A DNA stretch of 13,171 bases from JAUXFK01 sp034189035 (GTDB taxonomy: Bacteria; Desulfobacterota; UBA8473), in NCBI GenBank assembly GCA_034189035.1, contig JAXHVA010000106.1, forward strand, positions 1 to 13,171, written 5' to 3'. A program made the translations under genes and the position numbers. The notes beneath the pieces were generated by a model. The model was not told where the DNA came from. It saw only the letters and a program-made list of their open reading frames with translations, and made no database searches. Within the stretch, counting starts at the first letter, position 1. Each line of letters starts with the position of its first letter. Positions 1-8,270 of this stretch are shown in pieces.

Positions 1-55
1 AATAATGGTATTTATTATCATCGATAGAACAATTCAATGAAAAGGAGAGAACGAA

Positions 56-1138
56 ATGATGGAAGGTATATATGGAGATCTAATCCAGCATCTTGGCAAA
101 ATAAGCTTTGGTCTTTATTCCTGCCCTGAATTAGAGAGATTACTCAAAGCACTTTTTACTGAAGAGGAGACACGTGTGGCTATTAATCTATCTCCACTAG
201 TACCTGAACCTCCGGAAAATGTAGCTGAGCGAATGAAAGAGAATCCTGATAAGATAGCAAAGATGCTGGATGAAATGGCGGATAAGGGGATTATATACTG
301 TAGTCAGCGCGGAGAAGAAAAATGGTATAAGATCATTCAGGTTGTCCCAGGCATATTTGAGTTTCAGTTTATGAGAGGGGAGGTTACTGAACGAACCAGG
401 AATCTGGCTAGGCTTTTTGATGATTATTCCCGTGTGCAGGAGCGGATGATCTCAGATAAGATTAAGATAACGCCATTCGCTAGGGTGATTCCAGTGGAGA
501 AGACCATAAAAGGAGATGTGAAGGTATTCCCCTTTGAAAGGATTAATCGGTATATCGATGAAGCTGATACGATCTCACTGTCTATTTGTTACTGCCGTCA
601 TGAGAAGAGGCTCTTAAACAAAGGGTGTCAGCATCCTGATGATGTATGTCTTCAGTTTGGGTCTTTTGCCCGTTTCGTAGTGCAGAGGGGATTCGGGAAA
701 GAGATTACTCGTGAGGAGGCCCGGCAGGTTTTAAAGAGAAGCAATGAGGCTGGACTCATTCATACTTCAAATAATACTCGTGAGCGCATCGGTTTTATAT
801 GCAACTGCTGTATCTGTTGCTGTGGGATTCTTCGGTCTAAATCATTTATCATCCCATCTATGGCAGCAACAAGTAATTATCTCGCCAAGATAGAAAAAAA
901 TAATTGTGAAGGTTGCGGTTATTGTATTGAGCGTTGCCAGATGGGTGCTATATATTATAATAACAAGTATGTGGTGTATGTGAATACGGATCGTTGTATA
1001 GGATGCGGGGTATGTGTTTCGAGTTGTACTAACAATGCAATTTCACTCGTGTTCAGATCAGAGCAGAATACGCCGCCGAGAGATCTGCAGGAGCTAAGCA
1101 TGATCCAATTGGAGGATGTAAAACAGCTGAAGAAATGA
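56..1138 (+). CDS. Multi-cluster 4Fe-4S protein with N-terminal winged-helix-like region
   Basis: Intact 360-residue protein. Residues 1-110 look like a helical, winged-helix-type region (for example the KMLDEMADKGII stretch near 69-80). The middle is rich in cysteines: C178, C180, C191 and C198, then C249, C251, C252, C254, C255 and C256, six cysteines in eight residues. The C-terminus has two classical ferredoxin motifs, C284-x2-C287-x2-C290-x3-C294 and C314-x2-C317-x2-C320-x3-C324, each able to bind one [4Fe-4S] cluster. I see no signal peptide or membrane segment, so it is probably cytoplasmic. The start at 56 has an AGGAGA site 7 nt upstream; a second ATG follows at once at 59. The stop lies 6 bp before a mutase pseudogene, suggesting a former operon. 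An electron-transfer or redox-sensing role is inference; I know no proven function for this architecture. Confidence 0.85.
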   Translation: MMEGIYGDLIQHLGKISFGLYSCPELERLLKALFTEEETRVAINLSPLVPEPPENVAERMKENPDKIAKMLDEMADKGIIYCSQRGEEKWYKIIQVVPGIFEFQFMRGEVTERTRNLARLFDDYSRVQERMISDKIKITPFARVIPVEKTIKGDVKVFPFERINRYIDEADTISLSICYCRHEKRLLNKGCQHPDDVCLQFGSFARFVVQRGFGKEITREEARQVLKRSNEAGLIHTSNNTRERIGFICNCCICCCGILRSKSFIIPSMAATSNYLAKIEKNNCEGCGYCIERCQMGAIYYNNKYVVYVNTDRCIGCGVCVSSCTNNAISLVFRSEQNTPPRDLQELSMIQLEDVKQLKK

Positions 1139-1144
1139 TACAAA

Positions 1145-2891
1145 GTGAAAAGGAGAGGAAGGACGGATAAAGAAAAGCAAGAGGAACTGAAGAAGAGTAA
1201 AAAAGAATGGGAAGAGGTAACGCTTCAGAAGGTTCTTGATAGGTTCGGGGTCGAAGAAAGTCCCAGAAAGGTCTATACCCCTCTAGACATACCCGACTTC
1301 GACTTCTTGGAGAAGGTGGGATTTCAAGGAGGGTACCCTTTCACATCAGGGATTTATCCTGCTAATCTCAGTGCTATGGGCAGAGGGCTTGAGTCAGGTG
1401 GTGTGAAGGTGAGAAGGACAGGGATGTACTCGGGTTATGGGACGGGAGAGGACACCCGATATTTTTATACATCTATGGCAGAACGGGGCTGGGCTGGTGG
1501 CCCCAACATCGCCATTGTCCTCCCCACTCAGTGTGGCTATGATTCTGTTAACTCCCTAGTTCTAGGAGAGGTGGGGGTGCGATAGACACCTTACGAGACT
1601 TTGAGGTCATCTATGAAGCCTTTAGCGATGACAATGATCTGGATAAAATCGCATCAAATTTTACCATCAATGCCCCAGCTAATATCATTTTGGCGATGTA
1701 TTTTTCCTGGCGGAGAAGCGAGGAATCCCTCTTAAGAAGCTTGTCGCCACCCCTCAGAATGAAATCCTGAAGGAGATTCTTGCCCGAGGTACCTATATAT
1801 TCACCCTCAGGCCATCAATGAGGATGGCCTGAGATAGTATAGCCTTTTGTACCGAACATACACCTCGGCGGATAAACTACATTTCCATTACTGGCTATCA
1901 CATCAGGGAAGCCGGGGCTACTGGACCCCAAGCTGCAGCCTTCTGCCTATCAAATGCCATTGCCTACATTCAACTGGGGATAGATGCTAGGCTGGATATA
2001 GACAGATTCTACCTCCGGCTAACCTTAGCTGGTATGGATGTAATGAGAGAAATAGCCATAGGAAGAGCATCGCGGCGGATATGGGCCAAGATAATGCGGG
2101 AAAGGTTCAAGGGCCAAAAAATCAAGGAACTGGACAATGCGGCCCAATACGGGTATACTGATCGGGAACTCTAGCACTACTGTGCAAGGACTTCTTAATA
2201 ATCTGACCCGTGCCGTCATCGGCACGGTTTGCTCTGCCTTATCTGGTGGTATGCCCATGGTTTACCCCCCCTATGACGAACCTTTGGGGCCGGGATACAG
2301 TCTGGAGTCCCAACAACTATCTGAGGATGCCTTCAGGATTATTCACCATGAAAGCAAATTATGCGAAGTTGTTGACCCCCTTCGCCGGTTCATACTTTAT
2401 GGAGTCGCTTACAGATCAGATGGAGGAAGAGATCTGTGAGATTATGAATAAGTTCGACGCCATGGGAGGCGCGGTAGCGGCTATTGAGAACGGCTATATG
2501 CAAAGGGAGATCGCCAGGAGCGCCTATGAGTAACAGAGGCAAATGGAAAAGAGGGAAAAAATTGTTGTAGGAGTGAATGTCTATACTGGTGAGAATGAGC
2601 TGGAGGTAAACCCTCGCAGGCTGGTGCCTCTTCCCTACGATTCTAGAAAGAGGGAGGAAGCAGAACAAAGGCAGATAGCAAATCTAAACAAGGTGAAAGA
2701 AGGAGAGAGACAATGATGCAGTGAAAGCAAGCCTGAAGAGGCTGAAGGAGGCAGCACAAGATGAGAGCGTAAACCTCATCCCGCTCCTTATGGACTCGGT
2801 CAAGCTCTATGCCACCATAGGAGAGATATGTGGAGTGTTGAAGGAGGTCTTCGGGCAATATCAGGAGGCATTCGCAGAGTATCAAGCTTGA
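1145..2891 (+). pseudogene. Decayed B12-dependent acyl-CoA mutase large subunit (methylmalonyl-CoA mutase family)
   Basis: Stitching three frames recovers a whole mutase catalytic subunit of about 580 codons. Landmarks are VYTPLDIPDFDFLEKVGFQG, then GMYSGYGTGEDT (the Y matches the substrate-contacting Tyr of methylmalonyl-CoA mutase), LPTQCGYDS, AIDTLRDFEVIYEAF, INAPANIILAMYF, REAGATGPQAAAF, RRIWAKIMRERF, VVDPL/AGSYFMESLTDQ, DAMGGAVAAIE, IVVGVN and IGEICGVLKEVFG. The frame changes near 1572, 1705, 1803, 1832, 2115-2150, 2376 and 2711, and a TAA interrupts at 2531-2533. The ORF begins with GTG at 1145 without a good ribosome site. The subunit lacks the C-terminal B12-binding domain, as in two-subunit mutases, and no small subunit lies here. 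These enzymes rearrange carbon skeletons of acyl-CoAs; the stretch between SGIYPAN and MYSGYG differs from classical methylmalonyl-CoA mutase, so the substrate is unknown. It cannot make an active enzyme as written. Confidence 0.9.
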
Positions 2892-3427
2892 TTGTCATTT
2901 GAGCTACTCTTTTAAAACCTAAACTGTTGCGCAAAAAATATTTCGAGAAAAAAACTTAGTCCTGCTATTTTATTGTTATTAATCAAATACATGTCAATCA
3001 AAAAAGTCCTGGTAAAAAAACTAACGTTTAAAAAAAAAACAATTATCACATAAATACAAACAATAGAGATTTTTTCATAGCTTACTCCATATTCATGGAT
3101 AATAGGTATTACAAATTCTAAAGCCGAGTGTGACCGGATGTACAGAACGATATCATTCATAGTATCGTTCACAAAAAAGCGCTTGTGTTAGCTGGGGCTG
3201 CACTTAGCTGCCCCTAGTTAGTACTCATGAATCGATTTTCAAATTCCATACCATATTTGTATTTGAAGCATGTTGTATAAATGTTCAGATTGTTTTTGTT
3301 TCGAGGGCCATGGTATATCCACACCCTAAGTGCATTTCGGTCAAGGTAATTCTCAACCCTTTGCTATAACGAATCTGAACAGCCATTAATCTTCAAAAGA
3401 GAAAATCACATTTTGGAAAGGGGGGCT
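2892..3427. other. AT-rich intergenic stretch, no gene recognised
   Basis: This stretch holds no coding region I can support. The first 280 bases are very AT-rich with homopolymer runs; an 86-codon open frame on the minus strand there (2912-3172) has low-complexity, hydrophobic content and no clear family. Near 3198-3218 a GGGGC/GCCCC short inverted repeat is present but lacks a T tract. I see no RNA gene. Confidence 0.5.
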
Positions 3428-3493
3428 ATGGCAAGGAGGAAGATAGAGCTGACTGAGATTGTTTCAATATTGGCATCAAACCTCCTGTCTTAG
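3428..3493 (+). pseudogene. Possible start of an IS21-type transposase gene (21 codons)
   Basis: A 21-codon frame begins MARRKIELTEIVSIL and stops at TAG 3491-3493. It follows a purine-rich GGAAAGGGGGG ribosome site. The opening resembles the N-terminus of IS21-family IstA transposases, which typically start MARRxI...EIVEIL before a helix-turn-helix. Nothing after the stop resumes the IstA sequence, so if the match is real only the first codons survive. The similarity is short and could be chance. Confidence 0.25.
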
Positions 3494-3591
3494 CGTATGA
3501 AATCTGGCCTTTTTTCATCACTCGGACCTAGAATCTACCCTTCTCTCTACAATTACCTCTATTACAATCAAAATTGCTGATCGATAATGGT

Positions 3592-4110
3592 TTATATGAG
3601 CGCACTGATAATCTCTTTCATGAAAGCAGGCAGATCGTCCGGTTTTCGACTTGTAATCAGTTTGTCGTCGACCACAACTTCCTGATCCACCCAGTTGGCC
3701 CCGGCATTTATCATGTCATCCTTGATCGAAAAAAATGATGTCATATTCCGCCCTTTGAGTATTTCTGCAGAGGCCAACATCCAGCCTGCATGACAGATGG
3801 CTCCCACAACTTTCCCCTGTTCAAAGAAGTCTCGAACTAATTGAACCATCTCAGGATAACGTCGCATATGATCGGGGGCATATCCCCCTGGAATGACAAT
3901 GCCGTGAAATTCAGCTGCGGAAACATTCCCAGCGTCATCATCCACGAATGTATGCGTACCCGACTTTCCCTTAAAGCCCTTGGCTCGTCCAGACCCTACA
4001 ATCATTACATCCGCTCCAGCTTCTTTGAGCCTGTAGGATGGATACCAGAATTCCTGATCATTGAACATCTCTTCGACTAGAATTATGATTTTTTTGCCCT
4101 TGAGTTCCAT
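3592..4110 (-). CDS. DJ-1/PfpI family protein (class I glutamine amidotransferase-like)
   Basis: Intact 172-residue protein of the usual single-domain length for PfpI/YhbO-type proteins. It shows the family's opening strand KKIIILVEEMFNDQEFWYP, the IVIPGGYAPDHMRR loop (residues 71-84), and the nucleophile elbow AICHAGWML with C106 followed by H107, the expected Cys-His pair. Members of this superfamily act as cytoplasmic proteases, glyoxalases/deglycases or chaperones under stress; which applies here cannot be read from sequence. The start at 4110 is supported by GGGAGGT five nucleotides upstream (4116-4122). The gene stands alone, divergent from the DUF523 gene and convergent with the mutase pseudogene. 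No signal peptide or membrane segment is visible. Confidence 0.92.
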   Translation of the reverse strand: MELKGKKIIILVEEMFNDQEFWYPSYRLKEAGADVMIVGSGRAKGFKGKSGTHTFVDDDAGNVSAAEFHGIVIPGGYAPDHMRRYPEMVQLVRDFFEQGKVVGAICHAGWMLASAEILKGRNMTSFFSIKDDMINAGANWVDQEVVVDDKLITSRKPDDLPAFMKEIISALI

Positions 4111-4197
4111 TTCTTACCTCCCAGCAATTCATTTAAGTGGAAAACCGCTCTTTAGTGCCCATCAAAAAATGACATATTTGTTAACAAGTGAGTTGAA

Positions 4198-4229
4198 TTT
4201 ACATCAGATTTACGATATTATTGTATAAT
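4198..4229 (+). promoter_or_regulatory. Weak candidate sigma-70 promoter
   Basis: TTTACA at 4198-4203 matches the -35 consensus at five of six positions and TATAAT at 4224-4229 is a perfect -10 box. The 20-bp spacer is longer than the preferred 17, so this is tentative. It points toward the DUF523-DUF1722 gene about 300 bp downstream. Confidence 0.3.
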
Positions 4230-4244
4230 TATAGTGAAAACAGG

Positions 4245-4263
4245 TCAACCTATTTTAGGTTGA
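4245..4263. repeat. Small perfect hairpin in the DUF523 leader
   Basis: TCAACCTA and TAGGTTGA form an 8-bp perfect stem around a 3-nt loop, about 16 bp after the candidate -10 box. It could be an operator or the start of a structured leader. No T tract follows it, so it does not look like a terminator. Confidence 0.45.
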
Positions 4264-4527
4264 TAGAGAACTGCTCCTCATTGGGGCCGGTGTAGAATAC
4301 CGGCTATACGGGCGTCTAACAACAAAAAATGCGACCTTAATGCGAAGTTCAAATAGGAGTAAGTAGTGGCAAAACGCACATGTCCTTTCTTTGTAACAGA
4401 GATTTAATCTTTTCCACTGTTTTCCTTATTTCCAGTCTATGTTACGTAATGCTTGTAGTGCTTTAGCAATACCTTTTATTAGCATATTAACCGGGATGGG
4501 GCAACTCCATCTGAATAGGGGATTTCC

Positions 4528-5478
4528 ATGACAGACGAAATCAAACTGGGGATAAGTTCTTGTTTGTTGGGATACAAGGTCCGATACGACGGTGGGCATA
4601 AGTTGGATCATTTCCTCTGTGATACGCTTGGTCAGTATGTCAAATTCGTCCCAGTATGCCCGGAAGTTGAATGTGGCTTCAGTGTTCCCAGAGAGCCCTT
4701 TCGTTTGGAGGGGAGATGTGAGTCCCCTCGCCTTGTCACAGTACGAACCAAAGAAGACTTTACCGATTTTATGGTTGAGTGGGCCAAAGAAAGGGTCAGA
4801 CAACTGGAAAAGGAAAACCTCTGTGGTTTTATCTTTAAAAGTAAATCTCCCAGCAGCGGTATGGAAAGGGTTAAGGTCTACAATGAGAACGGGATCCTGG
4901 AAAAGAGAGGGAGAGGCATCTTTGCAGGTTTATTTATAGAATATTTTCCCCGTATTCCCGTAGAAGAAGATGGTCGATTACATGACCCTCAACTGAGAGA
5001 GAATTTCATAGAGCGAATTTTCACTTTGAAACTCTGGAGAGATACGCTGTCAGTTGATATAACTATTGGAAATTTAGTTGATTTTCACACAAAGCAAAAA
5101 CTCCTCTTACTTTCCCACAGCCCGAAACATTTAACAGAGATGGGGAAGCTTGTGGCGCGAGCCAAAGAAATGGATACAAAAGACCTGTACGAGCAATATG
5201 AAGGATTATTAACCGAAGCTCTTAAACTCAAATCCACAGTCAAAAAGAATACGAATGTCTTACAACACATTATGGGCTACTTTAAACGACAACTATCTAC
5301 TGATGAAAAGCAAGAACTTCTCGAGATCATCAATGGATACCACGACGGGCTTGTCCCTCTGATTGTTCCGATCACACTCGTTAATCATTATGTCAGGAAA
5401 TACCAACAGCCCTATCTCATGCAACAGACCTATCTGAATCCACACCCGATGGCCCTGAAGTTGAGAAACCATGTGTAA
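4528..5478 (+). CDS. DUF523-DUF1722 fusion protein (TudS-like N-terminal domain)
   Basis: Intact 316-residue protein. Residues 1-150 are a DUF523 domain: SSCLLGYKVRYDGGHK with C12, then VCPEVECGFSVPREP with C44 and C49, then KSKSPSSGMERVKVY. Residues about 185-310 are a DUF1722 (YbgA-type) domain with DFHTKQKLLLLSHSP and HIMGYFK. Stand-alone DUF523 proteins include TudS, a [4Fe-4S]-dependent thiouracil desulfidase using three conserved cysteines. The third normally sits in SPSCG, but here the codon at residue 110 is AGC, giving SPSSG, so cluster binding of the TudS type is doubtful unless C44 or C99 substitutes. The start at 4528 has TAGGGGA about 5-11 nt upstream. The gene stands alone; a role in thio-base metabolism or stress is inference. 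Confidence 0.88.
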   Translation: MTDEIKLGISSCLLGYKVRYDGGHKLDHFLCDTLGQYVKFVPVCPEVECGFSVPREPFRLEGRCESPRLVTVRTKEDFTDFMVEWAKERVRQLEKENLCGFIFKSKSPSSGMERVKVYNENGILEKRGRGIFAGLFIEYFPRIPVEEDGRLHDPQLRENFIERIFTLKLWRDTLSVDITIGNLVDFHTKQKLLLLSHSPKHLTEMGKLVARAKEMDTKDLYEQYEGLLTEALKLKSTVKKNTNVLQHIMGYFKRQLSTDEKQELLEIINGYHDGLVPLIVPITLVNHYVRKYQQPYLMQQTYLNPHPMALKLRNHV

Positions 5479-5651
5479 ACTGATTACTTACTCCCCGCAC
5501 TCGAATATATTATTGGTGTAAGGTTTCAATATGTGTGCTTAACAAAAGTTTACTGTTTACCCCAGTTTACTTAGTGCACATCCATAAATGGTCCTTTTGC
5601 GCAATCTTTACGTCAGGCTAAGAAGCTAACCCAGATCTGTCAAAAAGACCG
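5479..5651. other. Intergenic region between convergent genes
   Basis: This holds no ORF or RNA gene that I can support. An 8-bp direct repeat AGTTTACT occurs twice near 5548-5575. I found no good terminator for the plus-strand DUF523 gene. Confidence 0.4.
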
Positions 5652-5688
5652 TACAGGCTGTCCGAAAATAAAGCTGGGACAGCCTGTA
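5652..5688 (-). terminator. Rho-independent-type terminator for the GRE operon
   Basis: TACAGGCTGTCC at 5652-5663 and GGACAGCCTGTA at 5677-5688 pair perfectly over 12 bp around a 13-nt loop. Read on the minus strand, the hairpin begins 21 nt after the stop of the downstream GRE gene and is followed by CGGTCTTTTTG, a short T run. On the plus strand no T run follows, so it should act only on minus-strand transcripts. The stem is longer and the T run shorter than ideal. Confidence 0.65.
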
Positions 5689-5708
5689 GACAATTAGTGC
5701 AAGCATTT

Positions 5709-8195
5709 TTAGAATTTCTGCACACTTCGTGCGATGATAGCATCCTGGGTTATCTTATTCATCTCAACAAAATGGGCGCTGTAGCCTGCAATCCGAACCA
5801 AAAGCTCACTATACTGCTCAGGCTCTCTCTGGGCAGCGTACAAAGTTTCGTTATCTACCATGTTAAACTGAACATGATTTATCCCCAGATCATGCCAGGT
5901 CTTCATATAGTCTTGCCACATCTTAAAACCCTTCTCGCCTTGGAGCTGGGAGGGAGATAACCTTTGATTGAGGAGAGTTGCCCTTACTGAACCGACATGG
6001 TCTAACTTGCCAACCGACTTTAACACTGCCGTAGGACCCTTCTTATCGAGACCACAGCCAGGAGAACAGCCACCATCGTACAGAGGATCCCCAAACCTTC
6101 TCCCGTTCGGCAAGGCCCCGATCTTTTGCGACCCGAATATATGTATTGCTACACTCTCCGGTAGGGTAGGCCATGGCTGACCATTGATGTCACGTACAGA
6201 CCACGACATCTTGCCCAGATCCTTGTATACTCTTACATACATCTGGTCTACATAGTCATCGTCATTGCCCCATTTGGGTGCCTTGACAAAATCCTGTCTC
6301 ATCTCTTCGTAACCCTCCCAGTTCTCCTCTAGTGCCTGCTTTAACTCCGCCATCGTATACTTCTTCTCGTCATAAATCAGTTTCTTTACCGCTGCTAGAC
6401 AATCACCTGTCTCGGCAAAACAGAAAAGGGTAAACCATAGACTGCTCCTCTCTCTCGAGGCCGTACTGTTCTCCCCCTTTTCTACACACCGTTCGTAAAG
6501 GGCAGACGTCATTGGCTTGGGGTAATAACGAGCCTCTAACTGCCTGTTCCTATGCTCCATGCTCGTCGCTGTCCTGAAACCGGCTTTCATCTGCTCGTAC
6601 CATGCATTGTAAAATTCATCAAAGGTCTCAAATGTAGTGCAATTTCCTGTCTTAACACCTACCCGCATACCAGATACAGGATCAAGACCGTCAAAGAAGG
6701 CCATGGTGATCGCCTTTGAAGACATTACTATCGAAGCCTGAGGATACCTAAGGGCAGGGGCTGCCCATTTTGTATCAGGAGCAGGGGCCATACAGGCCTG
6801 GTGCAACCAACGCCTCGCCTCCTTCAAAGGATGGCCAAACCAGTGTATTAGGTTAGGTATAAGCACGTCATCGTTCCTTATGGAAGGATAGCCCAGACCA
6901 TGGCGGATACATTCGAATACCCGACGCAGACTCTCCGTACGGACTTTGGAGTGATAACGAAAACTAAAAGTGGGGTCGCTCACCCTGCTTATAATGGCTG
7001 ATTCGAGATAACAGTCCGTAAGGTCGTTGCAGGCATCTTTGCCATCCTCATCCACCCCTCCAAGGGTCCATACATAGGGGCCAGGACTCCCCTGCAGAAC
7101 CTCTCGGGCCGCCCTGGGCCATGTCTTCCCAATCGCATAGGCGGCCATCATCCACTCTGCACAGTACTCTATTACCTCATCCCTAGTGAGGTTCTTCTCT
7201 TCTAGGACATCTTTTTTATAGAATGGCCAGTGCCAGTAGTCCTGACGCCAAGGCCACGCAGCATTGTGCCATTCGAGCCTGTACGCTATCTGAACAATGT
7301 GATCGAACTGCATAGCCTCCCACAGATGCTCAGGAGGCTTCGCCGGCACTTTTTGGCAGGTCTTGCTGATCTGTAAGAGCTCCTGCCGCCTATTTGGATC
7401 GGTCTCGAAATTCTCTGCGATTATCTTCGCCAGCTGGCTGATTCGCCTCGCGTACCTAATGGTCGCCTCAAGACAGATCTTCATCGCCTTCCATGTGTCG
7501 ATCTTCTCCATGAAAGAAACCTGCTCCTTTGCAGTAGGGGTTTCACGAAGCTTCTTATGCGCGTCTTCTAGGTTCTTATCGATTTTTCCTATAATGGAGT
7601 CAAAACCCTGGTACATCCAGTCAGGCTGAGGGGTCACATAGTCGAAGGCCGCCATTTCTCTTCCCGGCTGCACAAACTCTCCCATTAGCCCTAACACCTT
7701 TTCCCTACGGTTCTGGTACTGATTACATAGGTCCTGGTAGGTCCTCCCTTTCCAGAACTTGACCAGCTCTTTTGCCTCTTCTACATCCTCTTCAGGGATA
7801 ATGCCCGTACGGTCATTTATTATATCTTCATTAATCATTTGAGAGGCTGTGGGAATCCAGGTGATGAGATGCGGGGCAGAACCAGGATAACCCTGGATCC
7901 TCGAATGGTCGGTAATAAATACTGGTATGCTGTCAAGCACAGCAGCAAGTGCCCTCGCCCTCGTGATAATAAACGGCTCTGAAGGGGAGGCTTCCTTGAA
8001 TATCTTGGTCTGCCAGCGAATGTTCTCCATGTCCATCTGAATTCCGGGTAGCCAGCTCGACCCCTTGGTAGCCTTTGACCAGACAGCCTTCCTCAGGTAG
8101 TTTAGCCTCGGGGACCTCTTCTTCTCTGCCCACCACCAGTATTGACGATCATTCAATAATTCCTTCTCACTTTTCTTTATTTCAGCCTGTGCCAT
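5709..8195 (-). CDS. Glycyl radical enzyme, X-succinate synthase-like (downstream copy)
   Basis: Intact 828-residue glycyl radical enzyme. The pyruvate-formate-lyase-like barrel spans about residues 20-690. The active-site cysteine is C468 in HQACMAPAPDTK. The C-terminal glycyl radical domain ends in RIAGYSAHF, with G804 as the radical site 24 residues before the C-terminus. Dehydratase, choline-lyase and arylacetate-decarboxylase branches have a catalytic Glu two residues after the cysteine (C-x-E); here that residue is A470, and PFL's paired Cys-Cys is also absent. C-M-x-P fits fumarate-adding benzyl/alkylsuccinate synthases best, so addition of a hydrocarbon-like substrate to fumarate is inferred. 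The start at 8195 has AAGGAGGG (8203-8210) seven nucleotides upstream. It follows the second GRE gene by 75 bp and is probably co-transcribed. A radical-SAM activase is required, but none is in the window. Confidence 0.9.
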   Translation of the reverse strand: MAQAEIKKSEKELLNDRQYWWWAEKKRSPRLNYLRKAVWSKATKGSSWLPGIQMDMENIRWQTKIFKEASPSEPFIITRARALAAVLDSIPVFITDHSRIQGYPGSAPHLITWIPTASQMINEDIINDRTGIIPEEDVEEAKELVKFWKGRTYQDLCNQYQNRREKVLGLMGEFVQPGREMAAFDYVTPQPDWMYQGFDSIIGKIDKNLEDAHKKLRETPTAKEQVSFMEKIDTWKAMKICLEATIRYARRISQLAKIIAENFETDPNRRQELLQISKTCQKVPAKPPEHLWEAMQFDHIVQIAYRLEWHNAAWPWRQDYWHWPFYKKDVLEEKNLTRDEVIEYCAEWMMAAYAIGKTWPRAAREVLQGSPGPYVWTLGGVDEDGKDACNDLTDCYLESAIISRVSDPTFSFRYHSKVRTESLRRVFECIRHGLGYPSIRNDDVLIPNLIHWFGHPLKEARRWLHQACMAPAPDTKWAAPALRYPQASIVMSSKAITMAFFDGLDPVSGMRVGVKTGNCTTFETFDEFYNAWYEQMKAGFRTATSMEHRNRQLEARYYPKPMTSALYERCVEKGENSTASRERSSLWFTLFCFAETGDCLAAVKKLIYDEKKYTMAELKQALEENWEGYEEMRQDFVKAPKWGNDDDYVDQMYVRVYKDLGKMSWSVRDINGQPWPTLPESVAIHIFGSQKIGALPNGRRFGDPLYDGGCSPGCGLDKKGPTAVLKSVGKLDHVGSVRATLLNQRLSPSQLQGEKGFKMWQDYMKTWHDLGINHVQFNMVDNETLYAAQREPEQYSELLVRIAGYSAHFVEMNKITQDAIIARSVQKF

Positions 8196-8202
8196 ATCGA
8201 TA

Positions 8203-8210
8203 CCCTCCTT
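8203..8210 (-). promoter_or_regulatory. Shine-Dalgarno site of the downstream GRE
   Basis: AAGGAGGG lies 7 nt before the ATG at 8195. The spacer TATCGAT and the start codon are identical to those before the other GRE gene (10758-10770), showing that the duplication included the translation start. Confidence 0.85.
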
Positions 8211-8244
8211 TTTCTTGTGCTTTCGAAAAATTCAGGGGAAAATA

Positions 8245-8265
8245 TCAAATCCTACCTGGATTCGA
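8245..8265 (-). repeat. Small hairpin between the two GRE genes
   Basis: On the minus strand TCGAATCC and GGATTTGA form an 8-bp stem with one G-U pair around AGGTA. It starts about 5 nt after the upstream GRE stop. No T run follows, so a role in transcript processing or stability is more likely than termination. Confidence 0.35.
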
Positions 8266-8270
8266 TATAA

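Larger units (their letters stand above)
4111..4527. other. Divergent intergenic region between the DJ-1/PfpI and DUF523 genes
   Basis: This 417-bp region separates two divergent genes and should hold promoters for both. It contains a TATAAT hexamer at 4224-4229, a tight hairpin at 4245-4263, and a second small inverted repeat GCCGGT/ACCGGC near 4285-4303. No ORF or RNA gene is recognised. Any transcript starting just after the TATAAT would have a leader of nearly 300 nt before the DUF523 gene. Confidence 0.45.

Noticed and set aside
1145..1585. Short 146-residue mutase as an independent gene
   Set aside because: Mutase homology continues straight through the stop in another frame, so it is only the first segment of a broken full-length gene.
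2912..3172. 86-codon minus-strand open frame
   Set aside because: It lies in AT-rich, homopolymer-rich DNA, encodes low-complexity hydrophobic sequence with no family signature, and has no good ribosome site.
3198..3218. GGGGC/GCCCC hairpin as a terminator
   Set aside because: The stem is only five pairs and there is no T run on either side.
4426..4803. 125-codon minus-strand frame overlapping the DUF523 gene
   Set aside because: It is antisense to a well-supported gene and shows no domain of its own.
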